Positions 8,807 to 17,885 of a DNA stretch of 64,000 nt are shown here, piece by piece. The notes beneath the pieces are model-generated. The model was not told the origin of the DNA, searched no databases, and saw nothing but the letters and a program-made list of their open reading frames with translations. Made by a program: the position numbers and the translations under genes. Every line of letters starts with the position of its first letter. The stretch's first letter is position 1. Origin of the DNA: Nitratireductor pacificus pht-3B (GTDB lineage Bacteria; Pseudomonadota; Alphaproteobacteria; Rhizobiales; Rhizobiaceae); NCBI RefSeq assembly GCF_000300335.1, contig NZ_AMRM01000021.1, positions 1 through 64,000 of the forward strand. Reading direction: 5' to 3'.

Positions 8807-10384
8807 ATGACCCTTGTGACAGACACTGCAGCCAGCGAAACCATCGAGCGCCTCGACGCGGAGGCCGTGAACTCCGCCAGGACGCGGCAGCCGCTCTATG
8901 CGCCGCGCAAGAAAATCTTCCCGAAACGGGCGACAGGCCAGTTCAGGCGTTTCAAATGGCTGATCATGCTGGTCACGCTGGGCATCTACTATCTGACGCC
9001 GTGGCTGCGCTGGGATCGCGGCCCCCATGCTCCGGACCAGGCCGTGCTCGTCGATCTCGCCAACCGGCGCTTCTACTTCTTCTTCATCGAGATCTGGCCG
9101 CAGGAATTCATCTACGTCGCCGGCCTTCTGGTCATGGCCGGCGTCGGGCTGTTCCTGATCACCTCGACAGTCGGCCGCGCCTGGTGCGGCTATACCTGCC
9201 CGCAGACGGTCTGGGTCGATCTGTTCCTCGTCGTCGAGCGGGCCATAGAGGGTGACCGCAATGCGCGCATCAAGCTCGATGGCGCACCGATGTCCGCGCC
9301 CAAGCTGGCCAAGCGCTTCTCCAAGCACCTGATCTGGGTCGTCATCGCAGTGGCGACCGGCGGCGCATGGGTGTTCTATTTCGCTGACGCTCCCACCCTG
9401 CTCGTCGACATCGTCACCGGCCAGGCGGCCCCCGTCGCCTACATGACCATCGCGACGCTGACGGCGACGACGTATGTGTTCGGCGGGCTGATGCGCGAGC
9501 AGGTCTGCACCTATATGTGCCCATGGCCGCGCATCCAGGCGGCGATGCTCGACGAGAACTCCCTCACCGTGACCTATAACGACTGGCGCGGCGAGCCGCG
9601 CTCGCGCCACGCCAAGAAGGCGGCCGCCGAGGGCAAGACCGTCGGCGATTGTGTCGACTGCAATGCCTGCGTCGCCGTCTGTCCGATGGGCATCGACATC
9701 CGCGACGGCCAGCAGCTCGAATGCATCACCTGCGCGCTGTGCATCGACGCCTGCGACGGCGTGATGGACAAGCTCGGCCGCGAGCGCGGCCTGATCTCCT
9801 ATGCCACGCTGGCGGACTACAACGCCAACATGGCGCTCGCCACGGCCAGCGGCACCGACGTCATCAATCCCGACCGCGTGCGCGATGCGGCCGGCGGCCT
9901 GTCCGACAAGGTGGCGCATTTCCGCTGGCAGAAGATCTTCCGCCCGCGCACCTTCGTCTATTTCGGCACCTGGTCGCTGATCGGCCTGGTCATGCTCTAC
10001 GCGCTGCTCACCCGCGACCGGCTCGAGGTCAACGTTCTGCACGACCGCAATCCGCAATATGTGGTTCTGTCCGACGGCTCGATCCGCAACGGCTACACGG
10101 TCAAGCTGCTGAACATGATCCCCGAGCCGCGCGTCATCTTCCTGTCGCTCGACGGCCTTCCCGGAGCGACGATGCAGGTGGTCGGCCTCGACCAGCCCGA
10201 AGGCCGGTCCGCGGCAATCCCGGTGGATCCGGACCGGCTGCGCGAGGTGCGCATTTTCATCACCCTGCCCGCAGATCGCCTGAACGATGCAAACGCAAAA
10301 TTCAGCTTTGTCGTGGAGGACAAGGCAAGCTTCGAGAGCGACATCTATCGGGCAAGCTTCAACAGACCGGGGGCCGCGCGATGA
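8807..10384 (+). CDS. ccoG: cbb3 oxidase accessory protein CcoG (FixG/RdxA)
   Basis: This 525-aa polytopic membrane protein has ferredoxin-like [4Fe-4S] motifs (CVDCNACVAVCP and CITCALCIDAC). CcoG-type proteins act as cupric reductases that supply Cu(I) for the CuB centre of CcoN. Several transmembrane helices lie in the first 220 residues and one near 390-410, with a periplasmic Ig-like C-terminal domain. The ATG at 8807 is chosen because a longer in-frame TTG reading at 8732 would place coding sequence across the anaerobox. The stop overlaps the ccoH start (ATGA). Confidence 0.94.
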   Translation: MTLVTDTAASETIERLDAEAVNSARTRQPLYAPRKKIFPKRATGQFRRFKWLIMLVTLGIYYLTPWLRWDRGPHAPDQAVLVDLANRRFYFFFIEIWPQEFIYVAGLLVMAGVGLFLITSTVGRAWCGYTCPQTVWVDLFLVVERAIEGDRNARIKLDGAPMSAPKLAKRFSKHLIWVVIAVATGGAWVFYFADAPTLLVDIVTGQAAPVAYMTIATLTATTYVFGGLMREQVCTYMCPWPRIQAAMLDENSLTVTYNDWRGEPRSRHAKKAAAEGKTVGDCVDCNACVAVCPMGIDIRDGQQLECITCALCIDACDGVMDKLGRERGLISYATLADYNANMALATASGTDVINPDRVRDAAGGLSDKVAHFRWQKIFRPRTFVYFGTWSLIGLVMLYALLTRDRLEVNVLHDRNPQYVVLSDGSIRNGYTVKLLNMIPEPRVIFLSLDGLPGATMQVVGLDQPEGRSAAIPVDPDRLREVRIFITLPADRLNDANAKFSFVVEDKASFESDIYRASFNRPGAAR

Positions 10385-10878
10385 GTGGCAAGATCGACAA
10401 GCAGAAAGAGTTTACCGGCTGGCACATGCTCGCCATCATGATCGCCTTCTTCGGCGTGGTGATCGCGGTCAACCTGACCATGGCCTTCTACGCCAGCTCG
10501 AGCTGGACCGGGCTGATCGTCAAGAACTCCTATGTCGCGAGCCAGACCTTCAACGAGCGGACGGCGGAAGGCCGCGAACAGGCCGCCCTCGGCTGGACCG
10601 GCGAACTCATGGTGAAGGGCGACGCCATCACCTATCGCCTGGTCGACGCCAGCGGCAGCACGATCCCGCTCGACAGCGTCGCGGTCGTCATGCACCGTCC
10701 CGTCACCGCCGACGAAGACATCGCGCTCACCCTGGAACGGCGCGCCGACGGGACCTTCGGGATCGACCACGGCCCCGGCGACGGCACCTGGGTGATCAAC
10801 ATCACCGCCGAGGCCGGGCTCGACCATCCCTATCGCGACGTGCGCCGCATCGTCATCCGGGACGGAGCACTCAGATGA
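10381..10878 (+). CDS. ccoH: cbb3 oxidase assembly protein CcoH (FixH)
   Basis: This 165-aa membrane protein has one N-terminal helix (about residues 15-37, GWHMLAIMIAFFGVVIAVNLTM when read through) and a periplasmic FixH domain beginning with the family-typical YASSSWTGLIVKNSYVASQ. It is needed for stable cbb3 assembly. Its start overlaps the ccoG stop by 4 bp and its stop overlaps the ccoI start. Confidence 0.93.
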   Translation: MSGKIDKQKEFTGWHMLAIMIAFFGVVIAVNLTMAFYASSSWTGLIVKNSYVASQTFNERTAEGREQAALGWTGELMVKGDAITYRLVDASGSTIPLDSVAVVMHRPVTADEDIALTLERRADGTFGIDHGPGDGTWVINITAEAGLDHPYRDVRRIVIRDGALR

Positions 10879-13169
10879 GCTGTTGCGCGCCGGGCACCGA
10901 AATGGCGCTGGAGACGGGGCAGGCCCGCGAGGCCGGTCCCCGTTCCGAGGAAGTCCTGCTTGCCAGCCGCCCGGTCGGCGACGGCCTGCTCCAGACCGAT
11001 CTTTCCGTGCCCGGCATCCATTGCGGCGCCTGCATCCAGGCCATCGAGAGCGCGATTGGAAAGCTCGACGGCGTTGCGAGCGCCCGCGTCAACCTCTCGA
11101 CGAAGCGCGTCAGCGTCAAATGGCGCGAGGGCGCGCTGCCGCCGCTGGTCCCGACGCTCAACAGGCTCGGCTACGCCGCCCACCTCTACGAGAGCGGCGA
11201 CGACGACAGGGATCCGGTCCTGTCGGAGCTGATCCGCGCGGTGGCCATCGCCGGCTTCGCCGCCGGCAACATCATGCTCCTGTCCGTCTCGGTCTGGTCG
11301 GGCGCCGAGGAGGCGACCCGCGACCTGTTTCACTGGCTGTCGGCGCTGATCGCCCTCCCCGCCCTGTTCTTCGCCGGCGGCATCTTCTTCCGGTCCGCCT
11401 GGAGCGCGCTCAGCCACGGGCGGATGAACATGGACGTGCCGATCGCGCTCGGCGTGGCGCTTGCCTATGGCCTCAGCCTGTACGAGACCATCAACAGCGG
11501 GCAGCACGCCTATTTCGACGCCTCGGTGTCGCTCCTCTTCTTCCTGCTGATCGGCCGCACGCTCGACCATGTGATGCGCGAGCGGGCGCGCACGGCGGTG
11601 TCGGGCCTCGCCCGGCTGGCGCCGCGCGGTGCGATGGTGATCAGCCAGGATGGCGGCCGCGACTATCTCCCCCTGCGGGAGATCGAACCGGGCATGAAGC
11701 TGATCATCGCCGCCGGCGAGCGCATCCCGGTCGATGGAACCGTCCTGCGCGGGCATTCGGCGCTCGACTGCTCGATGGCGACGGGCGAAAGCGATCCGCA
11801 GGACGTCGGCCCCGGAACCGATATCCGCGCCGGCATGCTGAATCTGACCCAGCCGCTGGTGGTACGGGCGGCGGCCGCCGCGGACCAGTCGTTCCTGGCC
11901 GAGATGCTGCGTCTGATGGAGGCCGCCGAGGGCGGACGGGCGCGCTACCGCCGCCTCGCCGACCGGGCGTCTGCGCTCTATGCGCCGGTCGTGCATCTCA
12001 CCGCTCTCCTCACCTTCGCCGGATGGCTCCTCGCCACGGGCGACTGGCACCGGGCCATTACCATCGCCATCGCCGTCCTGATCATCACCTGCCCCTGCGC
12101 GCTGGGCCTCGCCGTACCGATCGTCCAGGTGGTCGCCGCGAGGCGCCTGTTCGAGAACGGCATCATGGTCAAGGACGGCGCGGCGATGGAGCGGCTGGCC
12201 GAGGCCGACCATGCCGTCTTCGACAAGACGGGCACGCTGACGCTAGGCGTCCCGCATCTGAGGAACGCCAACCAACTCGGAACGACCACGCTGGCGCTCG
12301 CCGGCGCCATCGCCATGCATTCGCATCACCCCTTCTCGCGCGCCATCGTGCGGGCCGCCGACCAGGTGGGCGGGCGCAGCTTCCACTTCGACAGCGTCAG
12401 GGAACTTCCCGGCCTCGGCATCGAGGCGCAGGCCGACGGCACCGTCTGGCGGCTCGGCCGGGCCAAATGGGCGCTCGAGGACACCTGCCCCGAAGGCGCT
12501 GCGCCGGGCGGCACGGTGCTCGTGCAGAATGGCCGCACGCTCGCCGAGTTTCGCTTCGAGGACCAGTTGCGGCCGGGCGCCGCCGCCGCGCTGCGTCATC
12601 TGGGCGAGCAGGGCCTCGGGATGGAGATCGTGTCGGGCGACAGCCAGGCGCAGGTGGACGCGGTCGCCGACCGGCTGAACATCCCGACCCGTGCCGCAGG
12701 TTCCCTGCCCGGCGAGAAGCTGGCGCATCTCGAGGCCCTCGCCGCCAACGGGCACAGGGCGCTGATGGTCGGCGACGGGCTCAACGACGCGCCCGCGCTG
12801 GCGGCGGCGCATGTCTCCATGGCGCCCGCCACCGCCGCCGACATCGGCCGCAACGCCGCGGACTTCGTGTTCCTGCGCGACAGCCTGATGGCCGTCCCGC
12901 TGGCGCGCGACATCGCCGTGCGTGCCGGCCGGCTGATCCGGCAGAATTTCGCGCTGGCCATCGGCTACAATCTTCTGGCCGTGCCGATCGCCGTCTCGGG
13001 TCACGTCACACCGCTGGTCGCCGCCATCGCCATGTCACTGTCGTCGCTGATCGTCATCGGCAACGCGCTGCGCCTGCGCGCCGACAAGGAACTCCTTGCG
13101 ACAGGCGACACCAGGCCGGAGGCGCCGGAAAACACCCCGACACCGCCCCTGATGGGGGCCGCCGCATGA
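10875..13169 (+). CDS. ccoI: Copper-translocating P1B-type ATPase CcoI (FixI)
   Basis: This 764-aa P-type ATPase carries an N-terminal heavy-metal-associated domain with C50 and C53 (GIHCGACI), the CPC metal-transport motif (ITCPCALGLAVP), the phosphorylation motif DKTGTLT, the HP dipeptide (SHHPFSRA) and the hinge GDGLNDAPAL. The N-terminus begins MSCCAPG, which may be an extra copper-handling tail. CcoI proteins export copper for cbb3 oxidase metallation rather than for copper tolerance. It overlaps ccoH and ccoS by 4 bp each. Confidence 0.95.
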   Translation: MSCCAPGTEMALETGQAREAGPRSEEVLLASRPVGDGLLQTDLSVPGIHCGACIQAIESAIGKLDGVASARVNLSTKRVSVKWREGALPPLVPTLNRLGYAAHLYESGDDDRDPVLSELIRAVAIAGFAAGNIMLLSVSVWSGAEEATRDLFHWLSALIALPALFFAGGIFFRSAWSALSHGRMNMDVPIALGVALAYGLSLYETINSGQHAYFDASVSLLFFLLIGRTLDHVMRERARTAVSGLARLAPRGAMVISQDGGRDYLPLREIEPGMKLIIAAGERIPVDGTVLRGHSALDCSMATGESDPQDVGPGTDIRAGMLNLTQPLVVRAAAAADQSFLAEMLRLMEAAEGGRARYRRLADRASALYAPVVHLTALLTFAGWLLATGDWHRAITIAIAVLIITCPCALGLAVPIVQVVAARRLFENGIMVKDGAAMERLAEADHAVFDKTGTLTLGVPHLRNANQLGTTTLALAGAIAMHSHHPFSRAIVRAADQVGGRSFHFDSVRELPGLGIEAQADGTVWRLGRAKWALEDTCPEGAAPGGTVLVQNGRTLAEFRFEDQLRPGAAAALRHLGEQGLGMEIVSGDSQAQVDAVADRLNIPTRAAGSLPGEKLAHLEALAANGHRALMVGDGLNDAPALAAAHVSMAPATAADIGRNAADFVFLRDSLMAVPLARDIAVRAGRLIRQNFALAIGYNLLAVPIAVSGHVTPLVAAIAMSLSSLIVIGNALRLRADKELLATGDTRPEAPENTPTPPLMGAAA

Positions 13170-13339
13170 CAAACCTCACCATCCTCATTCCCGTGGCGCT
13201 GTTCCTCGGCGCGGCAGGCCTCGCGGCTTTTCTGTGGTCGCTGAGAAGCGGCCAGTACGACGACCTCGACGGGGCCGCAGAGCGCATCCTCATCGAGGAG
13301 GAGCAGTCGGGCGAACCTCGCCGCGGCGAGCAGGAATAA
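13166..13339 (+). CDS. ccoS: cbb3-type oxidase assembly protein CcoS
   Basis: This 57-aa protein has one transmembrane helix (about residues 4-26) followed by the characteristic SGQYDDLDGAAERIL stretch. CcoS is required for cofactor insertion into the oxidase. It is the last gene of ccoGHIS and overlaps the ccoI stop by 4 bp. Confidence 0.94.
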   Translation: MTNLTILIPVALFLGAAGLAAFLWSLRSGQYDDLDGAAERILIEEEQSGEPRRGEQE

Positions 13340-13405
13340 GGCCGGAACAGCGCGTCAGCGCAGTGTTCGAAGCGGGTGCGTCGGCGCGCTCCCTACCCGG
13401 CTGCG

Positions 13406-13840
13406 TCAGCGCACCACCAGAACCGAGATCTGCGCGTGGCGGACGACACGCGCCGCGTTCGGGCCGATCAGATAGTCCTCCGGGCTCGGACGCTTGGCCG
13501 ACAGCACGATCAGGTCGGCCTTGACCTCGGTCGCATAGCGCAGGATCTCGCGATAGATCGAGCCATGGCCGACGATGTGGCGATGCCGGATGCCTTCGGG
13601 GACGTGCTCCTTGGTGAAGGCATGCAGCGCCTTGTTGGTGTGCTCGATAGCCTGCTGCTCGTGCCCCTTCGGGAAGAAGCCGCCGACGATGGACATGCCG
13701 TAGTCGGGCACGACCGTCATCACATGAAGCCGGCTGCCGAAGGCCTTGGCGTAGTCGACGGCCGTTTCCAGCGTGCGCACCTCGTCGTCGGCATTGCCGA
13801 GATCGATGGATACCAGGATGTCGTTGTACATCTCAGTCAC
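13406..13840 (-). CDS. Universal stress protein (UspA family)
   Basis: This 144-aa single-domain Usp protein has N-terminal ILVSIDLGN, central ADLIVLSAKR and C-terminal VVRHAQISVLVVR strands. The usual glycine-rich ATP-binding loop (G-x2-G-x9-GS) is not clear: the C-terminal motif is IGPNAARVVRHA, so nucleotide binding is uncertain. It starts 5 bp after the end of the TRAP permease gene and is probably its last operon member. Usp proteins next to TRAP transporters, such as TeaD with TeaABC, can modulate transport. Confidence 0.88.
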   Translation of the reverse strand: MTEMYNDILVSIDLGNADDEVRTLETAVDYAKAFGSRLHVMTVVPDYGMSIVGGFFPKGHEQQAIEHTNKALHAFTKEHVPEGIRHRHIVGHGSIYREILRYATEVKADLIVLSAKRPSPEDYLIGPNAARVVRHAQISVLVVR

Positions 13841-13845
13841 TCCCT

Positions 13846-16539
13846 TCAGGCTTCCGCCGGGCGGGGCCTGCCCGCCTGCGGATTGCCCCCCAAGGTGCCC
13901 CCGCGGCGGCGCTGCATGAACATCACCAGCGCGAGCAAGAGTGCCGCCGGGATGTAGAACAGCTCACGCGGCATGCGACCCTCGTTGCTGACCTCCACGG
14001 CGGTGATCACGACCGGTTCGTCGGCATAGAAGTCGAGCTTCGACAGGGTCTTGCCGGCGAGGCTGTTCATGTCGAACGGCTCGTCGAGAATGACCGTCTC
14101 GCCCTCGACGCGGGCGACGAGGCCAGTGGCGGCCTCGAAGCGCGCCGCGCCTTCCGCGCCGGCCGCACCCAGGTCGAACGCCATGGTGCGCTCGTCGATC
14201 TGGTCCGGATTGTCGAAGTTCGGCCCGCGGATCGTGAAGCGGATGCCGGCGTCCGCTGGCTCGTCCTTCACCGCCTCGAAGATCTGCGTCGGCGGCGTCT
14301 CGATATAGGGCGGCTGGACGAGATCCAGGAAGAAGCCCGGGCGCAGCAGCATGAAGGTGACGAGCAGCAGCGCGACCGATTCCCAGATCCTGTTGCGGGC
14401 CATGAAGAAGCCCTGCGTCGCCGCAGCGAAGATCAGCATGGCGATGATCGCCTGCGCCGTCACCCAGATCGCCTCGACCCAGGTCACGTCGATGAGCAGC
14501 AGGTCCGTGTTGAACACGAAGATGAAGGGCAGCAGAACCGTCCTCAGCGAATAGAAGAAGGCGGTAAAGCCCGTCTTGATCGGATCGCCGCCCGAGACGG
14601 CGGCCGCCGCGAAGGAGGCAAGCCCCACCGGTGGCGTCACATCGGCCATGATGCCGAAATAGAAGACGAACATGTGCGCGGCGATGAGCGGGATGAGCAC
14701 GCCGTTGGCGGCCCCCAGCTCGACGATCACCGGCGCCATCAGCGACGAGACGACGATGTAGTTCGCCGTCGTCGGCAGGCCCATGCCCAGCACCAGGCTG
14801 ATCAGCGCCGTGAAGACGAGGATCAGGAAGATGTTGCCGCCCGACAGGAACTCGACGAACTCCGCCATCACCTGGCCGATGCCGGTCAGGGTCACCGTGC
14901 CGACGATGATGCCGGCGGCGGCGGTAGCGCAGGCGATGCCGATCATGTTGCGCGCGCCGAGGATCAGGCCGACGACGAGGTCCTCGAAGCCTTCCCTGAA
15001 GGCCGCGCGGCGCTCCTCGCTCTGCAGGCCGCGGAACAGCGCCTTCAGCGGCTTCTGGGTGAGGATGATGACGATCAGCAGCAGCACTGCGTAGAAGGCC
15101 GACAGGCCGGGCGAGCGGCGCTCCACCATCAGCGCCCAGACGAGCACGAACAGCGGCAGCAGGTAGTGCAGGCCCGTGCGGATGACTTCGGAGGCCACCG
15201 GCAGCTCGACCACCGGCGCGTTCGGGTCGTCCATCTCCAGGTCGGGCGACTTCGCCGCGTACCAGATCAGCGCCACATAGGCGACGAGCAGCGCCAGCAT
15301 CAGGACCGGCGCAGACAGGTCCGGCAGCGCGTATTTGATGAAGTTGATGGCGTAGTAGATTGCACCGATCAGGATGACGATCGAGGCGATGACGATGCCC
15401 GAGCGCATCAGCGCCACCATGGCCGGATGCGTCTGGCGCTTCTGCAGGACCGGCATGTCGTTCTTCACCGCTTCCAGATGCACCAGGTAGAGCAGCGCGA
15501 TGTAGGAGACGACGGCCGGCAGGAAGGCATGCTTGATGACCTGCAAGTAGGAGATGCCGACATACTCGACCATCAGGAAGGCGGCGGCCCCCATGACCGG
15601 CGGCATGATCTGGCCGTTGACGGAGCTGGCCACCTCGACCGATCCGGCCTTCTCGGGCGAGAAGCCGACCCGCTTCATCAGCGGTATGGTGAAGGTGCCG
15701 GTGGTCACGACATTGGCGATGGAGGAGCCGGAGATCAGGCCGGTCATCATCGAGGCGAGGACGGCGGCCTTGGCGGGTCCGCCGCGCAGGTGCCCGAGGA
15801 GGGCGAAGGCGAGCTTGATGAAGAAATTGCCGGCGCCCGCCCGGTCGAGCATGGAGCCGAACAGGACGAACAGGAAGACGAAGGCCGACGAGACGCCGAG
15901 CGCCACGCCGAACACGCCGTTGGGCGACAGCCACATCTGGTCCATGGCGCGGCTGAAGGACGCCCCGCCCCAGCGGATGATGTCGGGCACCAGGGTCGAC
16001 GAGCCGAAGAACACATAGGCGAGGAAGACGAGGGCGACGATGGCCAGCGGCGGGCCGAGCGCGCGGCGCGTCGCCTCCAGAAGCAGCACCATGCCGATGC
16101 CGGCCACCACCAGGTCCTGGGTGATCGGCAGGCCCGGCCGCCCGGCGAGCGCGCGGTAGAAGACGAAGATATAGAGGGCACAGCAGGCGGCGACGATGGC
16201 CAGCACCCAGTCGGCGAGCGGGATGCGGTTGCGCGGGCTGGACGGCAGCGCCGGGAACGCCATGAAGGCGAGGAACAGGCCGAAGGCCAGGTGGATCGCG
16301 CGCGTCTGCGCGTCGTTCAGCACCAGAGGCAGGCCGGTCATGCTGGTCAGCGTGAACGGCAGGGGCGAGGCGATGTAGAGCTGGAACAGCGACCACAGCA
16401 GCGCCACCCCGGCGATGATGTAGCCCGCCGTGCCCGCAGGATCGCGCGCGCCGGTATCGGCGGAGGCCACCAGATCCTGGAGTTCGTCCTCGCTCAGCGG
16501 CGCGGATGTGTTTCCCGTCGCGTCCGGTTTCGTCGCCAT
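13846..16539 (-). CDS. TRAP transporter fused 4TM/12TM permease (TAXI type)
   Basis: This 897-aa polytopic protein fuses the small DctQ-like (4TM) and large DctM-like (12TM) subunits. Helices run from about residue 40 to 720. The DctM part has the family-typical runs SGSSIANVVTTGTFTIPLMK, GLPTTANYIVVSSL and DVTPPVGLASFAAAAVSGGD. A soluble C-terminal segment (about 730-870) resembles DUF3394, found on such fused permeases. It works with the TAXI binding protein encoded upstream, using a Na+ or H+ gradient. The substrate is unknown. Confidence 0.92.
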   Translation of the reverse strand: MATKPDATGNTSAPLSEDELQDLVASADTGARDPAGTAGYIIAGVALLWSLFQLYIASPLPFTLTSMTGLPLVLNDAQTRAIHLAFGLFLAFMAFPALPSSPRNRIPLADWVLAIVAACCALYIFVFYRALAGRPGLPITQDLVVAGIGMVLLLEATRRALGPPLAIVALVFLAYVFFGSSTLVPDIIRWGGASFSRAMDQMWLSPNGVFGVALGVSSAFVFLFVLFGSMLDRAGAGNFFIKLAFALLGHLRGGPAKAAVLASMMTGLISGSSIANVVTTGTFTIPLMKRVGFSPEKAGSVEVASSVNGQIMPPVMGAAAFLMVEYVGISYLQVIKHAFLPAVVSYIALLYLVHLEAVKNDMPVLQKRQTHPAMVALMRSGIVIASIVILIGAIYYAINFIKYALPDLSAPVLMLALLVAYVALIWYAAKSPDLEMDDPNAPVVELPVASEVIRTGLHYLLPLFVLVWALMVERRSPGLSAFYAVLLLIVIILTQKPLKALFRGLQSEERRAAFREGFEDLVVGLILGARNMIGIACATAAAGIIVGTVTLTGIGQVMAEFVEFLSGGNIFLILVFTALISLVLGMGLPTTANYIVVSSLMAPVIVELGAANGVLIPLIAAHMFVFYFGIMADVTPPVGLASFAAAAVSGGDPIKTGFTAFFYSLRTVLLPFIFVFNTDLLLIDVTWVEAIWVTAQAIIAMLIFAAATQGFFMARNRIWESVALLLVTFMLLRPGFFLDLVQPPYIETPPTQIFEAVKDEPADAGIRFTIRGPNFDNPDQIDERTMAFDLGAAGAEGAARFEAATGLVARVEGETVILDEPFDMNSLAGKTLSKLDFYADEPVVITAVEVSNEGRMPRELFYIPAALLLALVMFMQRRRGGTLGGNPQAGRPRPAEA

Positions 16540-16583
16540 GTCCCCGTTCCCCTTATGAACCGTTTTAATTTTCAGGGAGAAGA

Positions 16584-16608
16584 AGGGCGCCCGCGATGCG
16601 GGCGCCCT
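16584..16608 (-). terminator. Hairpin between TAXI binding-protein gene and permease gene
   Basis: An 11-bp perfect stem (AGGGCGCCCGC) with a 3-nt loop lies downstream of the binding-protein stop and before the permease start. On the minus strand it is followed by CTTCTTCTCC. Such hairpins commonly lower expression of membrane genes relative to the binding protein through partial termination or 3'-end protection. Confidence 0.6.
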
Positions 16609-16620
16609 CGAATGCCGGTG

Positions 16621-17601
16621 TTACTTCAGCCAGCCTTTTTCCTTGTAGTAGGCTTCGGCGGCCGGGTGCATCGGGGCCGAGTTGCCCTGGCCGACCATGC
16701 TCTCGGGCGTCAGGTTGGCGAGCGCCGGATGCAGCGCCTTGAAGGCGTCGAAGTCCTTGAAGACGGCTTCGATGAAGGCCGTCACGACCTCGTCGGGAAC
16801 GTCCGCCGAGGTGACCACGGTGGCGCCGACGCCGAACGTGTTCACGTCGTTGTCCGTGCCGCGGTACATGCCGCCCGGGATGGTGGCCTTGAAGTAGTAC
16901 GGGTTGTCGGCGACCAGCTTGTCGACCGCTTCGCCCTCGACCGGGATGATGACGCTGTCACAGGTCGTCGTGGCTTCCTGGATGGCGCCGGCCGGATGGC
17001 CGACCGTGTAGGCGAAGGCGTCGATGTTGTTGTCGCAGAGCTGGGCGCTCTGTTCCGCCGGGGCGAGCTCGGCGGCGACGGCGAAGTCGGCGTTGGTCCA
17101 GCCCTTCTCGGCGATCAGCAGGTCCATCAGCGCGCGCTGGCCGGAGCCGGGGTTGCCGATGTTGACGCGCTTGCCCTTCAGGCTGTCGAAGTCGGTGACG
17201 CCCGCATCCTTGCGCGCGACGACCGTCAGCGGCTCGGCATGCAGCGAGAAGACCGAACGCAGCTTGTCATGCGCGCCGCCGTCGGCGAAGGGGCCTTCGC
17301 CCTTGAACGCATTGTACTGCACGTCGGACTGCGCCACGCCGAATTCCAGGTCGCCGCCCTTGATGGCGTTGACGTTGAACACCGAACCGCCGGTCGATTC
17401 GACCGAGCAGCGGATGCCGTGTTCCTTGCGGGTCTGGTTCATCAGGCGGCAGATCGCGCCGCCCACCGGATAATAGACGCCCGTCACGCCGCCGGTGCCG
17501 ACGGATACGAAGCGCTGCTCCTGTGCGCCGGCCGCTCCGGCGGCAAGCGAGCCAAGCATCGCGGTGGCAAGGCCAAAACCGAGAATGCGATTGGGTTTCA
17601 T
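16621..17601 (-). CDS. TAXI-family TRAP transporter substrate-binding protein
   Basis: This 326-aa periplasmic protein has a signal peptide (about residues 1-26, ending AGAAGAQ). The mature start, FVSVGTGGVTGVYYPVGGAIC, is typical of the TAXI (TRAP-associated extracytoplasmic immunogenic) family, and the STGGSVFNVNAI stretch is also conserved. It captures a small organic substrate for the fused permease encoded next to it. The ligand cannot be predicted. Confidence 0.92.
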   Translation of the reverse strand: MKPNRILGFGLATAMLGSLAAGAAGAQEQRFVSVGTGGVTGVYYPVGGAICRLMNQTRKEHGIRCSVESTGGSVFNVNAIKGGDLEFGVAQSDVQYNAFKGEGPFADGGAHDKLRSVFSLHAEPLTVVARKDAGVTDFDSLKGKRVNIGNPGSGQRALMDLLIAEKGWTNADFAVAAELAPAEQSAQLCDNNIDAFAYTVGHPAGAIQEATTTCDSVIIPVEGEAVDKLVADNPYYFKATIPGGMYRGTDNDVNTFGVGATVVTSADVPDEVVTAFIEAVFKDFDAFKALHPALANLTPESMVGQGNSAPMHPAAEAYYKEKGWLK

Positions 17602-17885
17602 TATGCGTCTCCCTACTGATGTTTACGCGTTAGCGAATGCTTGCACGTCGTATGGTGTTGCAGTCCAGGGGGACCGACACCGGGATCGGATGCGGCGTGC
17701 GACGCGCCCGACCATGCACAGCCCTCAAGGACCCTGGCGCTGAGCGTTAAACGCGCCCAAGGCCAAGTCAATGGATAGACTGCGCAATTTGCCAAAACTT
17801 GCAACCCGTTGTTGCTCGAAGCTCCTGTTGACTTCGGATAAGCCTTTGAACACGAAGCTTTATTCTCCTCCCGCCCGTTTTGCTA
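17602..17885. other. Intergenic region upstream of the TAXI operon
   Basis: This 284-bp stretch has no supported gene. It should hold the promoter for the TAXI transporter operon. An imperfect inverted repeat, TGCAAC-N5-GTTGC, lies at 17800-17815 and resembles the palindrome before the nearby rpiR gene. Confidence 0.5.

Noticed and set aside
14674-17619. 981-codon plus-strand open frame opposite the TAXI transporter
   Set aside because: The minus strand encodes recognisable permease and binding protein; the plus frame is low-complexity Asp/Gln/His/Arg without domains.
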